DNA of 64,000 nt from Primula veris. Its lineage: Eukaryota > Streptophyta > Magnoliopsida > Ericales > Primulaceae. Position 1 is the first letter of the stretch. Every line of letters begins with the position of its first letter. The stretch is from positions 19,728,631 through 19,792,630 of the forward strand of contig OY821749.1 of NCBI GenBank assembly GCA_963682055.1. Reading direction: 5' to 3'. Under the pieces are notes generated by a model. The model searched no databases. It was not told where the DNA came from and saw only the letters and a list, made by a program, of their open reading frames with translations. The position numbers and the translations under genes were made by a program. Of the stretch, positions 45,779-58,262 are shown one piece after another.

Positions 45779-46996
45779 TGAAATTCCTATCCGTTGTTCT
45801 AGATGCAGTTTTGCAGTAAGGTTCCAAGTGAGGTTGGAACTGCAGTTGGAACCAAGTGTATTAATGGACAGAACTGTTTTAAAATTAAATGTACTTGGAA
45901 ATAATTCACACGCACATTTAACAACGGAGTTCACCTAACTAGGCTACGTCTCCGGGGCACTTACCCAGATTATGATATTATAAAAAGCTTACAATATATG
46001 ACTCAAGTCTTAATGAAAAACTTAGACTCCCTCTATGTTTTTCTGCCTATCACTATATTGCTCCTACTCTATAACTATTACTTATAAATCAATGGCATCC
46101 CACCATTGTTTTTCTTTTTAAAGCTCACGTGTATTCTCTCTAGAAAATAAGTTCTTTATAATTTAGAACACACGCATTTACAAGCTTAGTTATCAACTAT
46201 ATAAAGAGAACAAATCAATCTTCTTTCTTCAAGATCTTTTGTGATTGCTTTGACTCTATTTGATTGGCTTCAATCTTCCCAATCAATGCGTGATTCTTCA
46301 GCGTGGATTAACTCCAATCATCATTGGTTGATACCTGATTGATAACTAGCTTGATTGTAGGAATTAGTATTTGCATATGACAAGGAAACATATGAAGATA
46401 ATATCCTTTAGAGATAATATCTTCCCATATAAATATGAAATACTTAACTCCATATTTCATTCAATCTTTACACAATTCATACTGAATATAGATAAGGAAT
46501 AAAGATTGAAACATGTGATAAGGACAAGCATAAGAATAGAGATTTATATTTAAAAGGAAACATAACCTTATAAACTAATCTCTTTATCTCTTGTAGAAAA
46601 CATCTTTCCTTAACACATTAATATTCTCAATAAACACATATAAACGATTAAGACCTTATGAGAATATATCCTACATACTTTAAAACAAATGATTAACATT
46701 AAACAAGTAGTAATGTAGAATAATGAAACAAGACAGAATTCTGTTTTAACAGCAGGTTGAACTGTGGTTGCAACTGAGGTTGCAACTGGTACTTGAAACC
46801 TGTCACCACAGGTTGTAACTTAGGTTGCAACCAGTACTTGAAACCTAATACTACTAACTTAGTAGGTTGTAACTGAGGTTGCAACTGGTACTTGGAACCT
46901 GTCAATCCTGTCTTAGTTCTTAATAACAGTTAGGATTTATTTAGTAAAAACCAATAGACAATAAACAATATTTAGACCAGAAATCTGGTCCTAACA
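45779..46996 (-). repeat. 5' LTR of the SIRE-like element
   Basis: 1218 bp. Its inner end at 45779 adjoins the primer-binding site; its outer end at 46996 is followed by GAAGC and then exon 4 of dioxygenase copy 3. Confidence 0.9.
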
Positions 46997-47176
46997 GAAG
47001 CAATGGACACTCGTTCTTTGTCAGTGTTCACCATGGCTCTGTGCTCAATGCTTTTGTATTCTCCATTGCTCATTATTTTTGTCAATATATTATGTATCAT
47101 ATATCATAACTATTAGTATAACTTTACTTTGAAGTAAGTGACCAAAAAAGTATATGCCTACACAAGAAGTTTGAAA

Positions 47177-47266
47177 AAATAAATAAATGGTTGCATGATT
47201 TGAAATGTAAAGTTGGATTTTATGTTCTAACTTTACATTTCAAAACATGCAACCATTTATTTATTT
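47177..47266. repeat. Near-perfect 38-bp hairpin
   Basis: Left arm 47177-47214 and right arm 47229-47266 are inverted complements with one mismatch, around a 14-base loop. It lies in intron 3 of dioxygenase copy 3, between the LINE and exon 4. It may be a minimal foldback MITE or a small-RNA-type hairpin. Confidence 0.85.
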
Positions 47267-47354
47267 CTCTAACTTATTTCTTCAGCAGAACTACCTAACA
47301 AGCCTGGTTGTATAGTGAAAGTTTAGGAAGAATAACACTATTTGGACACAACAC

Positions 47355-47888
47355 ATGAAAGGAAAATACTGTAGGAAAAACCATCCAGTTCAAGCTAAGC
47401 AATTGAAAGGGTCTACAGTTTGGAGAAGAATGACTAAGCTATCAGGAATAGCTGAAAAAAGCATGAAATGGATCATCGGTAAAGGGGAAGTGGATTTCAA
47501 CATGGACAATTGGAATGAGAATGGACCTATCAATGTTGACTGTATCTCTAATAGTAAGATACATCAATACCTAAATGAGGAAGGTAAATGGAAAATGGAA
47601 GAAATTCCTATAGAAGATAGACCTAAAGTGGGCAAGGAACCTAAAATATCAATAAATGAGGAGGATGTCCTAATTTGGAAAGAAACTGAGTATGGCAATT
47701 TCACACTAAACTCAGCTTATAACATTTTAAGGGATAAAAGCAACATTAATTGGTATAATAAAAGTATGTGGGAAAAGGATATACCTTTGAAAATATCAGT
47801 AGGGGTATGGAGGATACTCAACAAAGCCATTCCATTAGACACTGAAATTCAAAAATTCCAGGTCCAACAAGCTTCTCAGTGTGAATGA
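47355..47888 (+). pseudogene. LINE ORF2 C-terminal part (zf-RVT region)
   Basis: About 177 codons resemble the post-RT segment of plant L1 ORF2: a TVWRRMTKL stretch, DNWNENGPI, then YGNFTLNSAYNIL and IPLKISVGVWRILNKAIP, the usual lead-in to the zf-RVT motif. Stops follow at 47886 and nearby, after which ESLEHLFSNGQMARKVWSIF continues the motif. No catalytic RT portion is present. Confidence 0.7.
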
Positions 47889-48118
47889 TGCAGAAAAACA
47901 TAAGAAAGTTTAGAACATTTATTCAGCAATGGACAAATGGCTAGAAAGGTGTGGAGTATTTTCAAAATCACATGGGGATTAAAGAAACAAATACTACAAT
48001 AAGGGGCAGACTTATTGAATGGGAAAAGGCAAAAGGAAAAGGTATTATCACTAAAAGCAATAAGATTATTCCCAACCTCATTTTGTGGAACATTTGAAAA
48101 AGCAGATGCAAAAGTAGA

Positions 48119-48832
48119 ATGGAAAACATCTCAATGAAGCATGAAGGTATAATGCAAGAGGTCATTGATAGCTACAACATGATCATTAAAAGGGGCGCCA
48201 AAAATGCAAAAGACATTAATTTCCATATTATACACAGTGTGACAATTCAAGGCAAACCTAAATTACCTAAAACTATCAAGTGGGATAAACCACACAGTCC
48301 AAGCATTAAAATCAATGTGGATGGGAGTTTTTGTACCATTACAAAAAAAGCAGGGATAGGGGGAGTAATCAGAAATCATACAGGTGATTTTATACAAGCT
48401 TTTGTAAAAAAAGTAAAAGCCAATACACCTATTATGGTGGAAGCTAAAACTATACATGCTGGGATTAAATTAGGTCTAATGCTCAATAGAAATATAATTA
48501 TTGAGACTGGTTCTCAAATCATGGCCAGCATATGTAATGACAAAGGGCAAATCCCATGGAATATCAGACCAAAGGCAATTAAAATTAAGCAATTAATAAA
48601 AGAAGAAACAGGAAGGGTGAAGATACAACATATCTTTAGAGAAGCAAATGGTATAGCAGATTTGCTAGCCAAACAGGCACGAGAGCAAGCAACACCTATT
48701 TTCTCTAATGAATTGAAGGATTTCCCTAAAAGGATAATAGGGCTACTGGAGTTGGAAAAAGACGGCCTGATCAACCTGCGTATCGAAATAGAAGACGAAG
48801 GAGGAAATCGCCTAGTACAGGCGATAATATAG
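48119..48832 (+). pseudogene. LINE RNase H-like domain (RVT_3)
   Basis: A 237-codon frame, in a different phase from the upstream piece. INVDGSF supplies the first acidic residue, then GIGGVIRNHTGDFIQAF, VEAKTIHAGIKLGL with the catalytic Glu, IIIETGSQ and IFREANGIADLLAKQ. In most relatives the third block reads ETDS; here the Asp is Gly, so the domain is probably inactive. Downstream is a 3' region of about 230 bp ending in poly-A. Confidence 0.75.
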
Positions 48833-49879
48833 AGAGAGAAGGCGAAGCATTATGTTGGTTTTTTGTTTTAATTTTGGGAAAAGCTTAGAACAGGATGATA
48901 TGGCTAAAGTTTTATTCAATTTAGTCCATTAAGTCTCTTTCATTATGTTAGGAGGAGCTATATTACATTTTGTAACAGTTATGCCCCCTAACTTGTAATT
49001 TTGTGTTTGAGCAACATTTTATATATAAAAGCTAAAATGTGGTTTATACCACAATTAATTAAAAAAAAAAAAACCTGGTTGTATACTCGTATATTTTGAA
49101 AGTACATAAACTTGAAATTTATGTATTTGATATTATAGTATAAATAATGGTTTCTTAAGGATTATTAGAAACTCATGTTTCATTTACCTAATGAGATATC
49201 CATTGCTTTCCAACAATAATAAAAACCAAGTCACATGTTTAATTACCTAAAGATTTGGCATCCACTGCTTTAATTTAGACCATAATGGAAAACCAAATTA
49301 ATCACATGAACGTGGACGGCCATTTTGTAATTCCAACTTTCTTTGAATAAATAATTTGTTTTCCAGAAATAAACGCCAAAAAGGTAAAGCAATAACAAAA
49401 GAGTGCCAAACATGCATCTATACCTCCATAATGTCACCAACATTGACGATAATAGCACCAGGATGAGACTTAACAGGGCCCATTTCTCATCTTTCTTGAT
49501 TTGCAGCCCTGAAACGTCATTGACCTGAACTAACAAGGTCAGTCCCGAGGCATCTGAATGGGGCGTGAAACCAATAACTTCATCCGCTAGCTCGCATGGC
49601 GGGTAATAATTTAACCTTATTGCTTGAAATCCGTTCTCAAATGGTACTAAAATCTCGCTTGGGCCGATACCAAGGTTCTTAGCTATAACCCTCAACAGCC
49701 TTATCTCAACTTTCTCCATCTTACAGGAGTATGCATCCATTGCGGACCTGGTTATTCATATATGCACATCACACGTTGTGATCCGCAATACCATATATGT
49801 ACATCAATTATATGATATGACTTGTAACTACTAATTGCTACCTAATAAAAAAATATACATCAATAAATAATATCGATAT

Positions 49880-50030
49880 AAATTGGGTGAGTGCCCCAAA
49901 GACGTATATTAGGTTTAAGTCGAACTTAGTTACCATGTATTCAACGTTTTATTAACTTCATTATATCCATCAGTTGCAGCTGTCAGTTACAACTGAACCT
50001 ACACCTAAACCGCGTAACAATATCCAAAAC
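49880..50030 (+). repeat. Relic of the SIRE-like LTR in intron 2 of copy 3
   Basis: GGGTGAGTGCCCCAAAGACGTA and the following GTTGCAGCTGTCAGTTACAACTGAACC resemble the 3' part of the LTR family (24150-24320 in the solo LTR). Much eroded, with no boundaries. It shows that the family had already entered this gene before the recent insertion. Confidence 0.5.
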
Positions 50031-51236
50031 TTCAGGCTTAGAAATTTCATAAGGTGACCAATGGAAAACAAATCACCCAGCACATACATAATTAGGTTTC
50101 CCCCTTTCACAATGACATAATTGTCGGTCTGTGTTCTACTAGTCTTCAAAATAGATTTGGAGTTAAATGTAGAGTTAAATGACTTAGATACAGCTTATTC
50201 AAACTTGTTTCAGTTTGGTTCATTTGCAACTTATACCCGAATATTGGTGGGGAAGTAGGCCAAAATCTCATGTTCCTAATGGGAAGAGGTCGGGTCATGA
50301 TGGCGAGCATGTTACTCCAATCAAGCTTTTGTTCCTCGGAGAGAACATTTGCTTGCCCATATCCTTCTATGTCACCAGGGACCTGTGCATATACCATCTT
50401 TTCCTCTTGGGGTAGCTTGAAAAAATCTTCTGCTACTCCCTTCATTTCATCTATGACGTCTGATATTCCATGGTTTATCAACTTTTATCACCAAATAAAC
50501 AAAGATGGTTTAGTTTTGACATCAATGGTTGATATTTAATTCTAGTGGTGATGTTTCTTTAGGTTAGACAAAACTACGGATACATGACCGGAACACAGGA
50601 AACATTGAGATGACACAAGACAGAAAAAAAGAACTATTTAATTAATAAGCTAGCTAGAATTTTATTTTATTTTGATCCAAAGACACACACTATATGAAAA
50701 TGATTCCAATTTTTTTTTGCATAACACTTCTTTCAATATAAATGAATCCAGAAACTTACGCGGGCATTATAACTATGTTGGAAACACAGAGATAAACCTA
50801 ATTGCTTTTTGTGTATCGAAGATAAACATAACTATCTTTTTCCCCTGCCTCCACAATTTACAAAATATTCAGTTCCTTATTTCTTGTTGAATTTATATGT
50901 GTACTTGGGGAATTTGTCGGGGATTTCATGTCTGTACAATATCTTAAAATACAAAGCAAAATTTCTAACCTGAAAGAACCCCCAATCTTTACATGCATAA
51001 TGAAGCTTTAAGGATTCATCGATATTCTCAAGCTTGCTCATGTCTATTATTGGTATACTTTGAGAATCGTCAACTGAAATTTTTTCTAATTTTAGATGGG
51101 GACGGATATACCGAAGTGGGATATTATTCTTCAAGCCCTTCGAAGCCAGTGCCTGAACACTCTCAACTTGGAGTGAACCCCCAAAATTATTTCTTCTCAT
51201 TTTCTCACTCTCCATATTCATTTTCATATCACTCAC

Positions 51237-51466
51237 TCCCCGTCTTCACTCCGTTTTATAATTTATAGACTCACTTAAGAGAGGAATTAGAAAGCGACAA
51301 AAATAGGATTATAGCTAGTTCTCCCTCGTTTTGATATAATTTATTTGCCGAACTTTGATATTTTTCTCTTTAACATGTATCATTAATACGGAAATTACAT
51401 ACATGAGTCTTAGCAGTATCGGTGATTTGTTCTAAGTTAAGGGAATCTATTGCTCATACATGTTTG

Positions 51467-51500
<34 letters not shown>

Positions 51501-52510
51501 GTATTTTTGCTATTTGCATACCGGCCTTGGCTCTTATATTCGACGCATTACATAACCGCTGATATAGTGCAGTAGACATTTGATGGGTAATGCAAAGTTT
51601 ATTGCAAACTTTTTAATTTGTATCTCAAATAATAATATAAATCTTATGTAAAGACAGCAATTGTTTTGCACTGTGTATACAAGACCGGGTCAATAATATT
51701 GTATACACAGTGCTGACGGGGTCCATTAAACCTGGTCTTATATAGTGTTGATTGAAATAGTCTTTTTTTAGTTTCTATTTGTTTTACTTTTCAAACCAAA
51801 CTGAAATGGCTAAATATTTTGTAGTTAGTGTTCTTTGTCCTCCTTTTGGGCTCAATGTTTTTTACGCACAACTTTAACCGGTAAATATTCTGTATTAAAA
51901 TTGTTAAAATATAACTTTTTAAAATTTGTTCATATAGTTTAACATTTAAACTATGTGATTAATTTTTGAAAATTTCGATTTCGAGAATTTAGATATGAGT
52001 TATTTGTCGATCAAAATTATACATATATACATAGAGCCCAAGTATTTTGATAGGAGTATCTGTTTAGTGACACGTTTATAATGTTATTCTACCATAGGCT
52101 AGAGGAAAAAAAAAACAAATTGCTAGTTATAAAAAAACATAAAAGTACAAGCAGACGAGGAGCTATCCTCGTAAACAAATTGTTACCAAAGTTCTATTTC
52201 TTTATAAGGTTTAAATTCTCAACATCTTGATGCGCTAAGTCACGCACCAAACAACTATTACATTTATCTTAACTAGATTAGTCTCGGAAAGTTTATTTAA
52301 GATTTTTGTTACCAAAGTTCCATTTGATGTGCGCTAAGATCACGCACTCATACTTAATAAACGATCCGATATACCATTCATGTAGGATTTTTGGAAGGTT
52401 TATCAAATGATGCATAGTTCTCATAATCGATAAGGACGCGTAATATTCTACATAGGCGTACGGTGTACCCAATATGTAAAATTTCTATCCATAGTGGAAA
52501 AAAAAAACAA
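51237..52510. other. Intergenic DNA between dioxygenase copy 3 and the peroxidase
   Basis: AT-rich, with a TA run at about 51472-51495 and the perfect hairpin at 51668-51713. A TATAAATTATAAAA-like box (minus strand, about 51252-51267) lies just upstream of copy 3. No gene found. Confidence 0.5.
51668..51713. repeat. Perfect 15-bp inverted repeat with palindromic loop
   Basis: GCACTGTGTATACAA (51668-51682) and its exact complement (51699-51713) enclose a 16-base loop that itself begins with the short palindrome GACCGGGTC. Lies in intergenic DNA. Could be a terminator-like structure, a tiny foldback element or chance; a cruciform is possible. Confidence 0.8.
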
Positions 52511-54723
<2,213 letters not shown>

Positions 54724-55299
54724 ATTAATTAAGAGAGATTTTACTAGTATTAGATGACCAATGTTGCAGTTTGGTTTGTGTCTTTATAGTTAACTTGAGA
54801 ATATAAATATGAGCCAATAGAGTGAGTTTTCTTGTAGAGAAACTAAAGTTTGTTTCTTGTTATTCGTACCAACTATTTTTCCTAATGAAGATATGCCCTC
54901 TAGGTCACTGTTAAGATTCAAGGCAGGTACAACTAACTGAATACAATTTCTTTGCCACCAATATACTACCGCATTTGTAATTCAACTTTATGTTTGCTTA
55001 GAGGTCAAATTGACAATATTCTAATAAAAGTTTAGCTTAATAACACCTAAAAGCTCCATCATGTTGAATCACCCTCTTACATCGAAGATACAAATCGGAG
55101 TTCGAACACTTCAAGTTGTATGCAAGGGAAGACAAGCCATCTTATGATACACGTGAATTTGAAATTGTAACTTTTGGGTTGCAAAGAAATTGTAATTCTT
55201 TTGATAACATGCAAATCAAATTAATCTGTTACCACTTTATGACCATGCCAGTATGTCCAAGGATCACAGATAGTACAACATTCATGTCATTTTTTTTAT
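54724..55299. other. Upstream region of the peroxidase gene
   Basis: Holds the presumed promoter with TATA-like text (minus strand) at about 54781-54791. No other feature was found. Confidence 0.4.
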
Positions 55300-55610
55300 A
55301 TACAATTTTCGCCAGATGTTAAGATAAGTACACACAAAGTAAACCCGCAACTCGAAAAGAGACGCGCCACTCTATCTCAATAACTGCATAGTCGGCTTAT
55401 AGGAGTATGGAGATACCCGTTTTCCGATTTATACATATGCACAAGTGCATATACAATACCATGCCCAAAACATTTTCTTACATGTGATGTGAAAAAATGC
55501 GGCATGATGACACTGATCAGCAATCTTGCTACATAATATTACTGTAAAGAGCAATTTCATACGAGTACATATATTTGTGAGATCGCAGAAGGGTTCATAC
55601 TTCATACAAT
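55300..55610 (-). pseudogene. Fragment duplicated from the 5-phosphatase gene
   Basis: 55308-55370 matches 60984-61046 (TTTCGCCAGATGTTAA, then ACACACAAAG, then GAAAAGAGAC), which is coding sequence of phosphatase exon 6. 55480-55600 matches intron 5 around 61176-61300 (ATTACTGTAAAG and GTGAGATSGCAGMAG). It is a decayed partial copy of the neighbouring gene, lying about 5.7 kb away between the peroxidase and dioxygenase copy 4. It is too short and broken to encode anything. Confidence 0.65.
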
Positions 55611-55753
55611 ATCGACAAATAATGTGTTTGCATTGTGTGCGTTCTACATTCGTGAAACAAGTTCAGGACTGTAATATATGTAGAAAAAACAAGTGATGTA
55701 CAAAAGAACTACGACTATCCACGGTCCGTTGACACAGGTTAGCTTCATTTTTA

Positions 55754-58262
55754 TTACTTAATTCTCAAGTGATCCAACAGAATTCCGCCATCAAGTTTGT
55801 TTTGTTCGACTAATTTTGTGGAAGTCCATAAAGCCCATATTCTTGTATTTGGGTTCTTTGCCCTTCTTCAAAAGATTAAATATTGGACCCACCATGGCTT
55901 TCACATTTGTCAAATGGAAACCACCAATTGAGAGCCTCTCTTTGTCGGGGTTCACAACAACCCTGTGCTCAATACTTTTATATTCTCCGTTGCTTAAAAT
56001 CTACATCAACAAAATATGTACAAATTTAATATCGTTTCATTTTATTTACTATCCCTCTATTCTGTATTGGATAGAGTTCCGCACACTGCACCTTTATGGT
56101 GCATCTGCAATCTGCATATAATATAATATTCCAAGTAAGAAACAACATTGCCAAAGAGACATTTGAAGTTGATTTTGAACTAACGAAATGATAGTTGCAT
56201 GCAATTTTGTCGTCAGTTAGATCATGTTAAGGGACTCATAGCCAATTAGACATATAGGAAACAATATAAGGGTATGATAAAACCGTGTAAAAGATATCAT
56301 CCAATTGATTACCTCAATAGTGTCGCCTAGGGCCGAAAAAAAATTCCGAAATCCCACACCCGACCCGACAAATTTCGGGATCGGGTGACAATTTTGATTT
56401 CGTCGGGTGTCCCAATCTGACCCGATTTTTTAATTAATTTATATTTTATTATATCAAATGCAAGTGATGAAAATCAATCATCTAAGCATACAATATAAAC
56501 ACTCTACCATATGAGTTACAATATTTTTTATTTTATATATTAGTTATAATTATATAATTATAATATAGATTTATAGTTTTGAATATATGAAATTATTAAA
56601 ATAAAAAATATATTTAAATTATAAAATTATATTGTTATTTTCAAGAAAGATAAATGATTACTATTTTTCGATTATAAAAATTATAATGATAATGTATCTT
56701 ATTTAATATGATAATTGTTACGTGTGTGGATAAAACTAAAGACTAAAATAATCTGATAAAAAACGTATCAATTTTTTTATCTACTCCATTATTTGTAGTT
56801 TCACACTATTTTTTCTACTACATGTTAATTTTTTTAATTTTTTTATTAGGAATATTATTTTTAAACTAGAATTATGTTTCGTGTTAATAACACGTTTAGA
56901 CTTCTCAAATGAAAATTGTTATAAAAAATGACGTCATCGTAAAATAAAAAAATATGTCGGGAGATTCGGGATAAATCTATCCCGACCCTACGTGATCCCG
57001 AAAATTCGGGTCCCGAAAAAGTCGGGTCCTAACTTTTGTCGGGTCGGCATCGGGATTTTTTTTCACTTTCAAAAGTAATCGGATTGGGATACGGATTGAG
57101 CATTTACGGATCGGGTCCCGACCCTAATCCACCAATTTTACGATTATAACACCAGGGAGGGGGTTTATAGGGATCCACTTGTCATGTCTCTTAATTTGCA
57201 GGCCATGCACCTCATTGATCTGAACAAGCAAAGTGAGTCCCCCATCGCATCAGAGTGGGGCGATATACCGATCTTATCAGCATGCTGACATGAAGGATAA
57301 TTATTCATTCTTAATACTTGTATTCCATTCTCGAACAAGGCTACAAACTCATCCTGGTCTAGACCAAGGTTTTTTTCCATCACCCTCAAGAGATTGAATT
57401 AATTGAACTCTCAGGAGCTCGAATGAGTATGCGTCCAATGTTGATCTAGTCATATTGTATACATTACATCACATAAAATAAAAATGTTAATTCATGATTT
57501 TTGGTACCACTAAGAGAGAGAAACCAAGTGCAATTCCAACCCTCTCCTAATCGTAAAATTGAACTAATTAGTGTTTCAAGGTTGGGTTGGAGAACTGATT
57601 CGTCCATTAGTGTATTTACTTAGCATGTCTTTCTTATTAAATAATTCTATTTATTTCTCGAATTTTCGATTACCTGAAATTGGTTGGGGAGGTAGGCCAA
57701 AATCTCATGTCCCTTTGAGTGAGAGGTTGAGCAATAAGCAAGAGCATGTCATTCCAATCAAGTTTTTCATCTCGAGACACAACAAATGCTTGACCATATC
57801 CTTGAATATTATTTGGCTGCTTTTCATAAACCTTTTTTCTTTCTAAAAAGAGCTTAAAGAATTCCTTCGATACTTCCTCCATTTTTCCTATCGCCTCTGA
57901 CATCCCATGATTTATTAACTTCATGGGTAAATCATAGCTCAGTTTATTAGATTACTGATTATAACATAATTAACTAAACATAGTAACATTGCAACTTAAA
58001 GTTACTACCACATTACATAAAACTATACCTGAAAGAAGCTCCAATCTCTACATACTTGATGTAGCTTTGCTGATTCATCTAATGTATCCCGTTTACTCAT
58101 GTCAATAACCGGAACTTGTAGAGATTTGTCTAAAGACATTATTTAATTTGAGCTCTGGTCGGGTATGCCTAGTCGGTATGGTTTTTACTTTTTACGGTCT
58201 TGGAAGCAAGTGTTTGTATATTATCAGCAGAGATTAAATCTCTTAAATCTGAATTTCTCTCC
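55754..58262 (-). pseudogene. Dioxygenase copy 4, frameshifted
   Basis: Exon 1 about 58262-58029, exon 2 57918-57674 (245 bp, open), exon 3 57445-57128 continuing at 56327-56313 across an insertion, exon 4 56000-55754. Exon 2 reads LINHGMSEAIGKMEEVSKEF and on to the DWNDMLLL segment. Exon 1 has at least two frameshifts and no obvious start Met; exon 3 has a small insertion before LLRV-like text, frameshifts around the PHSD motif, and a ~0.8-kb MITE-like insertion near its 3' end; the end of exon 4 is also shifted. Ligand text PHSD and IEHR is still recognisable. It is the rightmost and most decayed multi-exon member of the cluster. Confidence 0.85.
56328..57126. mobile_element. MITE-like insertion in exon 3 of copy 4
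   Basis: The exon text of copy 1 (CATGTCACCAATGTTAAC) is split here: GTGTCGCC lies on the left and CCACCAATTTTACG on the right. The insert begins TAGGGCCG and ends CGACCCTA, short inverted ends, with subterminal CCCGACCCGA/TCGGGTCGG repeats and AT-rich middle. It resembles the hAT-like MITE at 24459-25097 in layout, but the flanks GTGTCGCC and AATCCACC agree poorly as an 8-bp duplication, so class is tentative. Confidence 0.65.

Larger units (their letters stand above)
28291..46996 (-). mobile_element. Young SIRE-like Copia retrotransposon carrying a nested insertion
   Basis: Minus-strand element bounded by GAAGC duplications (28286-28290 and 46997-47001). LTRs 28291-29508 and 45779-46996 are each 1218 bp, and I saw one difference (C/T in the CTATAACTAT(C/T)ACT context near 28590/46078), so the insertion is recent. 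The primer-binding site, complementary to initiator Met tRNA (TTGGTATCAGAGC on minus), is at about 45766-45779; the polypurine tract AAAGGGGGAGAT is at 29509-29520. Without the nested element it is about 9993 bp, the usual SIRE/Maximus size. It encodes gag-pol plus a third ORF before the 3' LTR. It is disabled by the insertion in gag and a one-base loss in RT. Confidence 0.92.
47315..49073 (+). mobile_element. 5'-truncated L1-type LINE, TSD CCTGGTTGTATA
   Basis: The 12-bp duplication CCTGGTTGTATA flanks it (47303-47314 and 49074-49085), and a poly-A tail (about 49061-49073) ends it on the right. The insert carries only the last part of ORF2, so reverse transcription stopped early. It lies in intron 3 of copy 3, antisense to the gene. 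Confidence 0.85.
28120..51236 (-). pseudogene. Dioxygenase copy 3, disrupted by nested insertions
   Basis: Exons on the minus strand: exon 1 51236-50970, exon 2 50481-50237 (245 bp, as in copy 1), exon 3 49747-49424 (324 bp, one base shorter than copy 1), and exon 4 split into about 47077-46997 and 28290-28120. The Copia element 28291-46996 sits in exon 4 with the duplication GAAGC on both sides. Further lesions: a one-base loss in exon 3 just after KDEKW, and no AG in front of exon 4 (ACAAAA replaces the TTTAG of copy 1). Intron 2 holds an LTR relic (about 49880-50030) and intron 3 a LINE (47315-49073) and a 38-bp hairpin. The ligand motifs PHSD and IEHRA are still visible. The true start may be one of the later Met codons in exon 1. 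Confidence 0.9.
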
